Assembly: GCA_948567375.1 (NCBI GenBank)
Contig: OX419761.1
Coordinates: 11,074,243 to 11,138,242 of the forward strand
Origin: Lunularia cruciata
Lineage: Eukaryota; Streptophyta; Marchantiopsida; Lunulariales; Lunulariaceae
Reading direction: 5' to 3'
DNA: 64,000 nt
The position numbers and the translations under genes are program-made. Below the pieces are notes generated by a model that was not told where the DNA came from, did not search any database, and worked only from the letters and a program-made list of their open reading frames with translations. Every line of letters begins with the position of its first letter. The stretch's first letter is position 1. Positions 12,523 to 25,946 of the stretch are shown here, piece after piece.

Positions 12523-15063
12523 ATGGGTGCTTCAGGTAAGTGGCTGAAGACTCTGATAAATGTGAAGAGATCATCAAAGTCGACCTCAGCTGACAAGCAG
12601 GCAAGCGAATCACCAGATTCCGGGGACAAGGAGGAAAGAACACCAACGAATCCGCGACGCATTCTCTCTAAGATTAGTGCTAATTTCAAGTCCTATTCAG
12701 CGGACAGGGAAGGAGCGGTAAGTGCTTACAGCTGAGAAGTTCTGAACTTGTTACGTTCCGTGCTCAATTTTGAAGGTGGAAAATTTGGGTGCTAACCACT
12801 AATCACGGACATGCAGGGAAAGGATGTTCGGTTTGGTTTCCAAAAGAAGTCGTCGCATGAGAAACCGTCTCGGCGGTGGAGCTTGTGGAAAACATCTGTG
12901 GATGATTATCAGGATGTGGAGGAGACATCAGATGCAGACGACGGAGCAGAGGAGGATGTGCCACATGAGCCAGCAGTTGTGGAAATTGAAGCAGATCCCA
13001 CTCCTGTCAAGGTTGCTGCTGCTGTGGTTCGTCTCAAAAACTCGCCAGTAGCTCTGCAATGTCTGAAGGAGGAACTGGCGTCTATTCGCATTCAAACTGC
13101 CTTCCGTGGATTTCTGGTACGAGTCCAATCTCAAATCGCTCTCATTCCAGCTTATAAATCTCCTGCAATGACACTTCCCACCTGATGCCAACGTTTGAGC
13201 TGCTCCTTACCTACTCGTGATCCCACAGGCCAGGAGAGCACTGAAAGCGCTTAAGGGCCTAGTGCGACTGCAAGCTCTGGTTAGAGGACATGCAGTACGA
13301 CGACAGGCGGCAATCACCTTGCGGTGTATGCAAGCTTTGGTCCGAGTTCAGGCACGAGTGCGGGCTCGTCGTGTCCGTATGTCCAAGGAGGGTCAGGCAG
13401 TACGTCGTAAGATAGACCAACACCGTCGGAGAGAAGCTCTGCGTCTGGAGGCGGAGGTTTGTGCCATACCAAATTCATTTTACAGTTTGGAGTATATCTG
13501 ATTTGGTAGATTGACTGTCACGTTCATTGTGGTTGAGGTGACGCATAAGTTTCTGTCCTGACACCCACACTGGCGAATCAGACTGATCTTAAGCATTGAC
13601 AGCTTCAATTCGTCAGACCGTCCTCCACGCATGCCCGATTGTCTTAGTATGGTTAGATTACTAGACAGTACGTTGGACGTGGTAGTTGCGCGGCATCTCA
13701 TTTACGGCACGTAACTTGCATCTCCATGTTGGATATTCTAGCAAGGTTGGTGCGCAACTACTGGATCAGTAGAGGAGATTCAATCAAAACTCCAACAGAA
13801 GCAGGTCGGCGCAATCAAGAGGGAGAGAGCGATGGCTTATGCCTTCTCTCATCAAGTAAGTGTATCAGCAATGCGGCATTTCGCTTGTAAGGTGATCTTG
13901 TAAGGAGTGATTTTCGTTCAGGTTCTTTACACGTTTTATTTATTTCGTCGTTTGTGTAGTGGAGAGCAAGCTCTAGGCCACAGCAGGTGTACTTCGATAC
14001 TTCCGAAAACCGGCATTGGGGATGGAGCTGGATGGAGAGATGGATGGCAGCAAAACCCTGGGAGCATCGTACTCCCGCATCTCACCGAGATGCTGCAGAA
14101 TCAGTGCAACACTCTGTGCACGACGAGCTCCCTCCAATCGACATTCAAAGAGAGATCAAATCAGACAGGTCAGAGAGAGGGCTGAAGCCCTGGGCAAGCA
14201 GGACCGCCACAGCTAGCTGCCGAACCTCTCCCAGTAGCTCCGTTGCTCCTTGTCCTGCATTGATCACCCGGCAGTTTTCAAACCTCGGGTCTCAAGCAAG
14301 TATGCGAATGTCTTCCTTCCACAGCTACGACCAACTCTCAGATCGCGACGGAAGTGTAGCATCCTCCACTCCTCGATCTGCTCCCAGTCTCGTGGCCCAA
14401 GCTCACGCTGCAGCAGTCGCTGCGGCCGCAGCTGAAGCAGCGGCCACAGCTGCTCAAGCTCAAGAAGGGCAAACAGTCCGCAACAGCAGAATTATCCACA
14501 CGACGGAGACTAAGGAGAGGGAAAGAGAGCGAGAACGGGAAGGAGAAAGAGAAAAAGAACGAGAGCGAGACCGGGAAATTTTGAGAGAACAAAGTACAAG
14601 GAGGACACCGAGAGACGTAAGGACGACTCAACGAAGCGCATCATCAAACTCAACTTACTCGATGCAAGCTGGGAAGCGGAGCTACATGGCGGCAACTAAA
14701 TGCGCTCAAGCCAAGTCCAGATCTCATAGCACTCCACGCCAGAGGCCTCTATTCGACGAGAACTCCCAAGCCACTAAGAAGCGTAGCGCAGCATCCACAC
14801 CATTGGCCGACTGGAACTCCAACACCCAGAAAAGCGTCAACAACTCGTCAGCTGCTACCGCAGCAGTGGAGAAACTGAGTAGTGCGGGCAAATCCATGCG
14901 CGTCAGCTGCAACAACTCTCTAGCACCTGAGCTCAACACCATGTCCGCTAGATCCATTCTCCGCTCCTACAGCAACAACGGATCCAGTGGACGTCCGTCC
15001 ATGAAGAGCGCCGATTTCTCCTCCCTCTCCATCAACGGAGAACCTCGCCGTCCTTTCCGCTAA
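12523..15063 (+). CDS. IQ67-domain (IQD) calmodulin-binding protein, five coding exons
   Basis: Coding exons are 12523-12717, 12817-13116, 13229-13456, 13742-13855 and 13960-15063; all introns are GT-AG and the joined frame gives 646 aa. The start is chosen because [12 protein letters not shown] is the usual IQD N-terminus, although the frame is open a little further upstream. The IQ67 domain (about residues 153-215) begins with [21 protein letters not shown] and continues into further IQ-like and basic repeats. As in the family, an intron splits it after FRGFL. A W-x-W-rich block ([15 protein letters not shown]) opens the last exon, and a DUF4005 core ([14 protein letters not shown], about residues 520-545) lies near the C-terminus. 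IQD proteins bind calmodulin and often link it to microtubules and membranes. Odd features are an Ala-rich stretch and a Glu/Arg run at about residues 464-487. No defect was found. Confidence 0.95.
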
Positions 15064-16537
15064 GCTTGGTCTGTCACGTACACTCCCTGCTCGGGAAATA
15101 CAAGTCTGCAACCTGTCAACTCTCCTTCGACGCTCAGGTCATGCCGGATACTGGTAAGACTATCAGAGAGGCTTTGGAATATTCAACAAACAACCTCGTT
15201 CTCCTCGGTAATGAGAGGCTGGCACGAGGGATCCTCGAGATCTGCGGGAACGGTTTATTACACTGTTAGCGGGACGTGCCGGGACAGTGCATGACGGTAG
15301 AATTCAGATCTGACGCTGATGCTGCTTTCTAGTTATTTGCTGACGGCCAGTGACGTTTTGAAGATAGATTAAAAATCATCAGTCAAAGGCGCTACGGACG
15401 AACTTACGGACGAACTAGGATGATACCGCTTCTGGGACAGTGCGATCCTCACGCGCTTTCTGCATTGTGGATCTTTAGATTCAATGACGTCTAATAATTA
15501 TGGAGGAGGCAAGTTTGTTTGCCTCCAAGTTTTGGAGAGACCTGAGAGGGCGAGCTTCACGGGCGCCTCAGGAATCTGGTTTGCACCGATTGGCTTCTTC
15601 CTTCACCTATCCCCAAATTGTAATTTAAGGTTTTGGCTGCTTAGGAGCAGGTCATTGTCATTGTGGGACACTAGAGCTATGTACAGACCACCTTTAACTT
15701 CCAATGGAGTTACAGTATTTCTCGATCCAGTGGCTTACGTAAGACGAGCTTTATCAACCGACGAACCTTATTATTGTCTTCTTCTCCTTGGACGGTATGC
15801 TCGAATAGTTGTACAAGTCTCATATCTTGGAACTACGCGGACTTGGATCGCTACCCTTCGAAACTGTCACGGAAACCTTCTGGAACGTATGAACATGAAA
15901 GCTGTGCCGATTAAAGAATATGAAAACCCGTGTATATAAAAATTTATCGCACTGACGTTACCAGTCATGAGGGTCCAATATCCCGGTTAACCATCGTCGC
16001 ACCTATTATTGTCCAGCTGGAAAAGTGAAGGAAAATCGTGGTCGAAGGTAGCTTTAAACTTTTTTACAAAGAAAATTGATAGGATCTCAACTCGATTATC
16101 GCACATGTAACAGTTACAGTATGCAGATGATGCATATTGTAGTATCATGATACTTTTATCAATATAACTATCACAATTGCCGCTCACTTACATAGTTGCC
16201 ACTAAGAAAATTTAAAATTTTATTCATGTGCCATCCATGCCAGAGGAAACATTCCATCTTTACTGCTGCTACACCGTCAGTCTCATGGAAGACTCAGTCG
16301 TGAGTATAATTTCACGCCTATCCTATTACTGATGTACCAAGACCTGCGAACTTCCTAGTTGATTCTGCATAGCAAGTGAACGAAGGTAACTGTATTTCTT
16401 TCCAGATGGTCGACTAAACATCTGTCATACTTTACTTCTCCTGTACAAAGTCTGTCTATCAATGACTGCTCGAGCGCTATATTACAGTGCCTGTTTTCAC
16501 CAGCAATTTACAACCTTCCTACAGCTCAATAATAAAA
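15064..16537. other. Convergent intergenic region (3' UTRs)
   Basis: The region lies between the stop of the IQD gene (+) and the stop of the DUF639 gene (-). It probably holds both 3' UTRs and polyadenylation sites. A 151-codon open frame at 15484-15939 has no recognisable domain and is not called as a gene. Confidence 0.6.
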
Positions 16538-19500
16538 TTATTGCTGGTCTCCACCAATAAACCGCACATGTACGGCTGGCACGCTATACCACCATTCTCT
16601 AAATCGTCGCATCCATCGTTCAGTTGTTTCTTTCCGGACAACGGAGTTCCTCGTGAAAAAGTCTAAAAAGAGGAGCAGAGTAATGACTCTTACAGGGAGG
16701 ATGGCCAGACTGAAAGCTGTGATCACTAATCCAGCTATCACATGATTCGTCATTTGAGAATGGCCCTGTCACCAAAAAACCAATTAACTCAAGTTTGAGA
16801 AAATCACCTCCATACCTCCATCGTTCAGTTAGTTGCAGTGCAAGATTTGCAGAAGACAGGCCACGTAAGAGAACGATAACTGTTGAACGTACTTTCCACA
16901 CAATTTGAAGAAAAATTTAACGAACCTGAGGTAGCACAGAGAAGAATAGAGCTCGGAGTTTCAGCAGCAATATATTTCCTGACTGGAGCAATCCTTCAAG
17001 TTGATTCAAGGCTTGTTGCAAAGCTACCAATTGCTCCACTGTGCTCTGAGCTGGCGGTGTAGGTACAACTACTTCATTGAAATCGTCCCCTCTTCCAGAA
17101 TGTCGTAACCAGAGCATATAACTTGCCATTGATAGAAGTACAAGAGGCACTATGTAACCAAGCCAGTTTCTGTTGAGAGCACGTGGCTCCGAACGTTAGT
17201 AAATGAATGTATTGGGAGCAGTATGGTGGAATCGCCTGCAGAACAAGGCCTAGAAATGCAGCGGAACATTGAAAGAATATAATTGGAAGAAAAAATACAG
17301 CCTGTCTATACAGATGCGACTGCTCACAAGCCCAAATTATCAAAGGACCAATTGTCCGTGCCTATGTCCTCATATGGATCTGCCAGTTCACATCACTGGG
17401 ATATCTAGCATGGCGAGCTGTGAAGCTACTATGCGGAGTGAAATCAAGAAACTTTAACTCGTAAGATCTTCAACACATTTTTAAATGCTTATTCCAAGTA
17501 TGAATTCCTAAACGTATTTCACATGAGCATTACCTATATATGATATAACCGAAGACAACGAGAAAGGTCAGAGACTTTGCAGGATCTTCCCACGCCAATA
17601 TTCCTTGGATCCAAGTTGAAAAGTTCGCAAGAGGTACTAACAGCTCCTGGAAAAACACAAGTTAAAATAAGTGATAAGTGAAGAATGGGGAATAGAGAAC
17701 AGCAAAAGAACGACGGTCGTTCCTTATACAAGAGAGTCAAGTTTTGAGTTTATTCCAATCATAAAAAGGGGAACAAGAAGTTCGCTTCCCTACACTAGCA
17801 ACGTCTTCCATCTAGCTTGCTACATGAGGTAACATTCCAAGTCAGAATCCAAACGCACCTTCATGACGGCTATGTTTGTACCAATCCCGTCCACTTTCAC
17901 TCCGTCTATGGTTGCCTTCGCCAACTCAACCTTCTTGGAGTTATCTCGGGAATGCAACACAGCTTTTTCTAATGGCGTGGCTTCACCAATCAGGACTTCA
18001 CCCACAGGGATTGCTTCTTCCTTTGAGACAAGAGGGCCTTTGGGAGTGGGGGATCCCAGATTATTCACAGCCGATACAGCTGAATTAGCATAAATCTTGC
18101 CTTCCTGCTTTCCAAATAGAGATTCCCCAAGGGTAGACGATGGCGGGGTTGGACTTCTATTTTGCAGTTGCTCTGCCAAAGCTTTCAAAACAATGTCTCC
18201 AGCTGGCATCACATCCGCAAATGAGAACGTCAGAAGTGTCTCTGGCCTCAAAGGTAGCGTATGGAATACTTCTCGTGTGGCTCGCAGCCTTGCAATCCCC
18301 AGAACTGCTTTGGCTAAAGCTTCGGAGCGACCAACACCATCCAAGCGATAGGTCCGAATGAACTGATGCACTGCAATAACCTCACGAACTATAGCTAACC
18401 AATAGTCCCGCCGCGTCCGGCCTGTCAATTCCGGAAACTCGAGCACAACTGGTACGACACTGCAAGCAATGCAAGGCTGTAAGATACATGGGATCATCTT
18501 AACTTTTCCTAACCATGCACCTCTAGCTGGATAACAAACTACCAAGAGACAACTTTGAAATTAAAAGGGCATTTGACACACGATAAGGAGTTCCTTACGT
18601 GACACTTGACTTGTACATAATCGCTTTGTCAAAAAGACGTGCTCCCCATGGACCAGTAAGGTCTGGTTTCACAATATGCTTCAGATCAGCTGATAAGTCG
18701 AACTTCTTAGCTTTGTCGTACGACACCACCCCAGTTGCTTCGAAGTACAAGGCTTGATCAGTCAGAGTTAATCTCCCTGTTGACATCCATTGAGCAGCTC
18801 AGATGGGGAAAACGAGAGGATAAGGACACAAAAATGAACCAACTTTGCGTCACAAACGCCCTCTACACCGCAGGTTCAAGTGCCTGGTTATTCTGATAGC
18901 CTACCAACTTACGATCAGAGTAAATGGATGCTGGAGGTGGGTTCCAAACAGTGTAGCTTGTCAAGATGTCCGTGTATTTATCTTGAGCCTTTAAGTCTTT
19001 TTCAAACGGCTAGATATTCACACCTAAGGCTGGAAAAATTATTTTGAGTTTTATTACGGGAGTTAACTTCCACAACCAGTCGTGTGTTTAATTGAATACA
19101 TACCAGGCCAAGTGGAGACACCAATATGTTGCAGCACAGGCTGCGTTGTGATAGAACCATCGATCTCTATAACAGTTTCTCCCTTGCCAAGCTTAAGGGC
19201 GTTGGCAAGTGATGTGGTAACTTGACTTCTTATGGACTTCACTGACCTGATACAAGAAGATATTGCAGCCACATATCATTTCAGGTCGAGCAAGTCCTGG
19301 AATAGGAGGCCCAAACAGTAAAGTACATAACAAAATAACCGCAGACGGTTTAGACAAACAGATTAGCTAGGAACTTACTTGTCCAATTCGTACAGGTACT
19401 TTTCGAAGATTGGGAAAGGCAATCTTCCGCCAGTTGATTGAGTGAGTGCATCGAACTGTTGATGAACACTTATGATGTCCGCTACTAGGGGTATGGCAGG

Positions 19501-22187
19501 TGCTATTCGTGCAAAAGCCTCCGAACCGACGGTACTCTCCACATCAACCTGAAAAACAAGCAAGAAAAAATAAAATATACATCACCCACTTTCACAACTA
19601 GCAAAAGCACAAAATTTACGATCCACGGAAAATTTGCACAAGTTGGACTATTCTGCAACCTGAAAATATGCACATGTACCCGGCAGTAGCTACGAAAACC
19701 ATGTCGGCTTCCACAGAAGTACTTAGAAAATATAGAGCAGAAACACCGAGCAATTGGAGTTAAAAAGTGGTATGTTTATCAACCAGCATGGGCATCAAGT
19801 CAGAATAGAAAAGCGCCGAGTCTTCATCATCATCCTCCTCTTGTGTGTCCCCTTCACCATGTTCTGTCTGTCATGCCATCGAAACCACAAGAGGGATGGG
19901 GTTATAGCAATCCAATAAAGAATCACTGATAACCCCACCCTAAAGAACTCCAGCTACATGTGACTTGAGTTGGAAACAAGCCACATCATAATGTTCCATC
20001 TGTACTGGACGGATTAAACACCGTCCTCTCACCACCTCATACGAAACAGAACACGGTCCACTGTAACTCAGGTGGTTACTACTCAGGTGGTTATTACAGA
20101 AAGTAACCTCGAGAGCAGGCAATTCTGCTCTACTTAGTCTAAAACAATTATACTCATATTATCATGGCCCTCCAGTGTCCAATTACTCTTCAACAAACAT
20201 CCGTGATTTCATTGCGTGTCCTCTCATTGACTACGTGCATAACTTGGTCCTGTTCAGGGTTTACTCAAATAACTTCCTCTTCAACACCTGCTTACCGAGC
20301 AATGGTAGTCTGATACATCTCAAAAGAAATAAATCGAGACATATGAATATGTTTGCTTGCAGTTCCGTACGAAGTGTGTAATGTGGTTATCTCTGTGCAC
20401 CCTTAGTAAAACTTCTCTTCTATACGTACTCATCGCAACACGCTTATTATACATGACTACCTAAGCTCACCTTTACAACCGGTTTGTTTGCTGCACCAGG
20501 AGCTTCCCAAGCAAGCATCATATCAAACAACAGCTTGTGAAACTCCTTATTTGATAGATGCCCAGACTTTTGAGTTTCCACGGAAAGTGCTTTGAAGCTG
20601 CAATACTCCAACAGATTTCGGGCATATCTTGAAGGATGCTTAGCCGTGACAGGGGCTTCATCTTCAAACTGCGCTTGCATGCCCTCAGGTTGTAGTGCGA
20701 GGATTCTGTAAAACAGACATTTAAGTTTGAACTATCGTTCATCAAACTGCAGGCTTCAGTATACTTACTTCTGAAACGTGAAATAAGCAGCCTGTTCATT
20801 TTTGTGCGTTCTATCTTAGTTACGAACCATGTTACAGACGATGAAACAGTTAGACTTCGTAGATGTTCAGCGTTTGTTTCAAGCCATAACCTTCCTCAAT
20901 GTTCGAAGGTCTTCCTAAGGACCTAAGAGCGCTTTCACGACAAAGTTACATACTCAATCTTCCTACCGTACAGGTCCCAACTACGGAGGGAACTGTACGG
21001 TTAGTACTATATATAACCACGCATTGTGGGTTGTAAGGACCTCCAAGGCGAATGGGTGGATAGCTGTTACTTACAAAGCGGCAACGGAGAAAGATGGCAG
21101 TCGAATACAAGGCAGGAGTTGATAGAACGAATGGAAAAGAGGGCTGCAAATTTAGATAGTGAAAGAATTCCAGAAGTAAACAAAATAACTAATGTACCGA
21201 TCAAGGCAATAACTACGTGAACGCATAGTAGTAAGACCTTCAGAATGAGCACAAGTTCCAGGAAAGCTAAGTCAAGCTGGCCAAAGACTAGCAATGAATG
21301 TAAACTAGATCCACTTGCCTGCGGGGTAGAACTTCCAGGAGATGTAATATAGATTCCTAGCTGAGGTCAGGTCTTAAAGGAGAAAGCTACGGGCGTGCTT
21401 TCCAAGCCTGATCAACTGATAAATCGCGTAGTCTAGAACTTAGTGTGAAAGAGCATGGAAAATTCGTACTTAGTTTTTGGCTTTGCTTTCTAACAAAAAT
21501 AATAATTCTGATAAGTCTTTTGTACAACCGATACTTCAAGTGAATCTCCGACTTTTTCGCTAGAAATATCTGTCCAAACCTTCTACAAACTTCTCCTTTT
21601 GAATCAACTCTGGCTTCTGGAGAAGCTAGAGAAACTAATAATGATAAATCTTAGTAGACAACTTCCAGAGAGAGACACTATGTTGCATCTAGCAATGGTC
21701 AACTGGGTAGGTCTCTGCTGCTTACTACATCGGGATTTGAAGATGCAAAACTAGCGAATGTACCACAAGGTCAGGATATATGACACAGCACGCGGGGTCC
21801 TTATAACGGCGATCACCGGCTCAATTACCAGGACCTAAATTTTGCAAGGAATCGCCGTTGAATTACTAGTAAGTAAAAGTTTTACATTTGAACGCGTAAG
21901 ATTCTGCGAATATGCCGAAGTTTACATATCGTAACGCAAAAAGATACAGTATGTACTTTCTGGAATTCGAGACTAAATTGCTCGATCAGACGAATGCAGT
22001 ACCTGCAACAGCGTTCAATGACAAGGTTGGCAGGCGATGACAGCTCTTTGATCCACTTTTTCTTTCCGGAGGCCGTTCGCTCCAATATAGGTTTACTATC
22101 ATCTCTTCCTTTGAAGAGGTTCTTGAGCGTACTACTGTCCCCCATGAGAGATTCCACGAAGCTTCTTCCTCTGGTTAACGTTGCCAT
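16538..22187 (-). CDS. DUF639 family membrane-associated protein, nine coding exons
   Basis: On the minus strand the coding exons are 22187-22003, 20705-20471, 19548-19379, 19246-19104, 18776-18599, 18459-17859, 17646-17534, 17169-16926 and 16765-16538. All introns are GT-AG, the phases agree, and the product is 698 aa. The order of conserved blocks matches plant DUF639 proteins: SPANLVIERC near residue 52, RYARNLLEYCSFKAL, FDMMLAWEAP, GSEAFARIAPAIPLVADII, DGSITTQPVLQHIGVSTWPG, LTLTDQALYFEATGVVSYD, LTGPWGARLFDKA, LEFPELTGRTRRDYWLA, then a variable linker. The C-terminus has hydrophobic segments at about 529-541, 544-562 and 632-658, so membrane anchoring is likely. The biochemical role of the family is unknown. 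The first intron (about 1.3 kb) and second intron (about 0.9 kb) are long compared with the rest. No defect was seen. Confidence 0.95.
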
Positions 22188-23815
22188 CAGCAGCTACTGG
22201 TGTCTAGACCTAAATCCAAAACCTGCGCGCAGTTTGAATGTTAGTCTGCTATAAGACAATGAAAACTCTTCTTAGCAGCAATTTCAACAGACAGGGAACT
22301 TGCAGCTCCAAGTCGAACAGACTACTCAGTCGAATGGGAATCAGGCTGTAAGCTTCACTCGTACAATAACGTAGAATTGTCAGAGAGGAAAAGCTCAGAA
22401 CAACAGAAAAATCAAAGTATGGTGCAGATTCCTTTGGCTAGCTTCATTTCATATTTCCAAGGCCGGACCATAATTCTTCAATATGCCAACAAATAGGGGA
22501 ATTGCATCAGACCACAACTCTTCCCATCGATCACCATCTATTCCAAGCTCGCCATTCTCTACTTACGCAACATGGTCCTAATTCAATCATTCACCTCTTG
22601 AAGCGGGACATTAATTCACAGCAATCCAAACCACAATCGCAAAATAAACCTACGGGCGCCTCACTTCGGAAGACCTTGACACGTTCCTTCCCTCCCTCCC
22701 TCCTTCAAACGATCGGCCCGGCGCGATCCAAGCTACTCCCTGGTCCTCGAATCAATCTAACCCTTCGAAGCATCTCCGTTCACCTCCAGTTGCATTGTCA
22801 AACCATCCAACCTCCACATAAACAATCTTGCGACAACTTCTAAAGCCCTGAAAGACTGTTCCGATCGATTATTCCACTGATCGGAAGCAGCACCACGAAT
22901 GAAGCAACCAAATCACCACCGGAAACAAAAATTTGACCAAAACAAAATTAATCACCACCGGTGGATCACTTAGACACTCGCGGCCTCACCAGACATGAAA
23001 GAAACCCGTAAAAAATACAAAATCTATATACAACGTTTCCTGAAAATCGGGGGACGAGATGGACTGGCGTCGGTCTGAGGACAACTACAAGAACAGAACT
23101 GAACGTAGTTCCTGGTCGCAAGCAAGTGAAAGCCTAATCTTCCTCTCTGTAATTTCCTTCCCCCGTGCCACCCGGTGTACAGAATCCTCGACAGATGTAG
23201 AGCTGCATTTGCTCATGCATGCACTGCACCGATAGAGGAAAGCCCCTCCCGTGACCTGCTCCTTCCAGTTCCCAGTCACCCCGCTCCACTTTACCTTCCA
23301 CAACCTCTCTCTTGACCGGCCCTCCGCGCTCTGGTGGTCGCAGACAGGAGAAATCAGTGCCGTTCTGCATATCCCATGACGACGCAGTTGTTCGGATTTG
23401 GAGTACCTCTAAAGTAGCGGGTCTTAGATTGCCCTTCGGATGCACCTGGCCTCAGTGGACTTCCTTCCTATCATCGAACTTTGGATATACTTAAGGTTTG
23501 TCCTGCAGTGGCGGGTACATAGAAACACGTGGCAGAAGGAGTGAACTTGGTTGCGAAATGCGATTGGAGTGTGGGCCATAATAAAACAAAATAGCTGGGT
23601 ACAAGCTATAAATACTAGTATCCTTTTGAATCAGAGAAGGCGACCACATAGAACAAGTATCTTTTTGTGGATTGAGTGATCAGGGTGTGATATATCTGCT
23701 GGACAGGTGTTTATGACACTGTCTTTGAATGACTAATTTTCATCGTCACCCAGAAGTTCAGGTTTTTTGGTCCATAACACATGATTTAGGAGAAAGACTT
23801 TCTCAAGTGCTGTTA
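22188..23815 (-). promoter_or_regulatory. Upstream region of the DUF639 gene
   Basis: This GC-richer stretch lies directly upstream of the DUF639 start and should hold its 5' UTR and promoter. Open frames on both strands (for example 22502-22843 plus, 23085-23445 minus) show no family resemblance. No convincing TATA box could be chosen. Confidence 0.4.
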
Positions 23816-23820
23816 TTGAA

Positions 23821-24260
23821 CCTTGTGCGGTCAGATTAGTCCTCCTCGTATTTTTTCTGTTGTTTCATGAGAGTTCTTCTTACTTCCATATGGTATTAAT
23901 TTTGGAACAATCTCATGATTGCGTAATGGAACTCTTGGGGATGAGTAAAGATAATGGAAATGGTAACACCTCGGAGCAGAAATTAGTAAGGTAATGATAA
24001 CACCTGTGAGGAGAAATGAGTAAAGGATAATGGAGATGATAACACCTCCCACCAAGGGAAATCAACCACACCTCCTCTAACCTTGTGCTGTGAAAGATAC
24101 ACGGTTAGTCGTCGTATTGGTTTTCTGTTGTTTCATGAGAGTTCTTCTTACTTCCATCAGGAATGAATTTGGAACCATGTCATGATTGTGTTGTGGAACT
24201 CTTGGGGATGAGTATGGATAATGGAAATGATAACACCTCCGAGGAGAAATCAACCACACC
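23821..24260. repeat. Diverged tandem duplication, period about 267 bp
   Basis: A block starting CCTTGTGC and containing TGTTTCATGAGAGTTCTTCT occurs at about 23821 and again at about 24083. The shared core is offset by 267 bp (23859 and 24126). Shorter internal repeats of GATAATGGAAATGATAACACC also occur, three to four copies between 23950 and 24245. The two copies differ by substitutions and small indels. No coding function is evident. Confidence 0.75.
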
Positions 24261-24689
24261 TCATCTGAAACTGTGGGGATCTTCAGAGGATCTGTTGTCG
24301 ATGGTAGTTTATCTTTGGCCCTCCTACAAGCAGATGATGCTAGTTACTCTTCCTCTCATGGGCGCCCGTTGGACTTTCCATGAAAGCCACTTCCTAGTCG
24401 CCGCACCAACTTAAATTTTTGAGGGCATGAAAAGTTCTACTTAAGGTATACTTTGAAAATTGGCTGTTCAAGGAATGTTCATAATTTGCACGTATGACGT
24501 GGTGATTAACAAATGTTATTCTCCACAAACATTATATATAGATACAAAATGTTTTTTTAGAGTATACTTTTGGAGCAGATGTCGGTACACCAAGAGTATA
24601 AAATTCTCATTCATGATCATGTGCCATTATTTATTTGGCTTTCAATAATATAAAATCCATAACCTAAATCTAAACTAATAAAGAAGACC
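24261..24689. other. Spacer
   Basis: Short non-coding stretch between the tandem duplication and the LINE-like remnant. Nothing recognisable was found. Confidence 0.5.
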
Positions 24690-25650
24690 CAATTTGGAAT
24701 ATCTTAATGCAAGGAAGGAGAGGCTAGGCCTACCACATCCATCACTCTTGGGCTTACCGGACCATTGGCCATGTGGTTCTTCATTGGATGCTGAGTGCAT
24801 ACATCACTTGTGATGTGCTATAGGAGGCAAGCTTACTAGGGTCCATGATGCCATTAGAGATACGGTGACCCAAATCCTACGATCTACACACTTACAAGTT
24901 CAGATCAAGCGATGGATGGTCCTATTGGGCCCACCTCACTGGAGAGTTTGCACAAATATTGTCACCTTTAGAGATGGCTGATGTATGTTGTATGATGTGG
25001 TGTTGGCTAACCCATTTAGACTAGATCTTTGGCATGAGTTAGCATCCAGGCAGCAGCTATAGCAATCATCACCACTAGGGAGAAAGAAGACCACTGTGCT
25101 CCATGGCTTGCCTTTGACACCTTTGTTCCCATATTAGTGGAGCTTTTTGGCCACCTCATCATTAGTTTGATGGTCTCCTTTGTGAGATGGCACAAGACTC
25201 ACTATAGAAGAAAGGCACTTTGACTTTGTGACCTGCTATGCTTACCTTGTATTTTTGACAATGGGTCTCTGTCACCTTATAGAGATCATAGGCTCTTAGT
25301 CTTCATTGACAAGCCTTAGTAGTGAGGGGGCCCAATTCATTGACAACTGCTCCCTCACTTTTGCCACACATACCATTGGAGGATCTATATTACACTATGT
25401 GGTTGTAGTACCTTTGTCACTTAGATTGCATATTTTTAGTGTTGCCATCACTACATAGTGCTTTGTTCTTTATGCCATGTGGGCTTTGGCTTTGGTTTCT
25501 CCATGCCTTTTTCACTCTTTTGTTGGGGTTTGGACTCTTCTTTCTTCTTTATGTACTTTTTGGTGCACTTGTATTCTTTTTCTTTTTCATTTAGGTATAT
25601 TATTGGGCCTATTGGCCTTTATTATTAAAAAAGAAGAGAGAAAGAGAGAT
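24690..25650 (+). mobile_element. LINE-like remnant, endonuclease-type C-terminal part
   Basis: A reading stretch from about 24828 gives GGKLTRVHDAIRDTVTQIL, then a TNIVTFRDG segment followed by DVVLANPFRLDLWHELAS (about 25000-25050), then EKEDH and FVPILVELFGHL (about 25080-25155). The spacing of an Asp-containing block, a second Asp block and a downstream basic block resembles the restriction-enzyme-like endonuclease region at the C-terminus of some LINE polyproteins. Stops interrupt it at about 24985 and in several later places, and frame changes occur. The reverse transcriptase itself is not seen, so this is a 5'-truncated copy. It fades into an A-rich stretch near 25625-25650, as expected for a LINE tail. 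The family assignment is an inference from memory of related plant and algal sequences. Confidence 0.5.
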
Positions 25651-25946
25651 TTGGCCACAATTTAGAGCAATATAACTGATCTCCAACCTGAAAAATATTG
25701 TATCATATTTATATGCAAAGGGACGCAATGATATGAAGTAAGATGAAAAACATTTATTCTCCAAAAAAATGAGAACTCACCTCATGCAATGGTGAATGGG
25801 ACCAATTCATGTAAAGGAAGTGCATTATTTATTTGTTAAAGAAGGTTGACTAAGACTTGGGACTCAAAGTAGTTAGATATAATATTAGTCGTGATAGAGA
25901 ATGCTTGGAAGCCCATCCATAATATGGTAAAATTTATATGATAGGT
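25651..25946. other. Spacer before old gypsy copy
   Basis: AT-rich stretch with no recognised content. It forms the left flank of the older gypsy element. Confidence 0.5.

Noticed and set aside
12266-12689. Minus-strand frames of up to 126 codons opposite the IQD first exon
   Set aside because: They are antisense shadows of a well-supported exon.
14338-14957. Minus-strand frames opposite the last IQD exon
   Set aside because: Their Ser/Leu/Phe-rich text is the complement of the Glu/Arg and Ala coding repeats.
15484-15939. 151-codon open frame between IQD and DUF639
   Set aside because: No recognisable domain, no supporting splice structure, and it lies where two 3' UTRs should be.
22502-22843. 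113-codon plus frame upstream of DUF639
   Set aside because: Low-complexity His/Gln/Ser text without family resemblance; it lies in the probable promoter and leader of DUF639.
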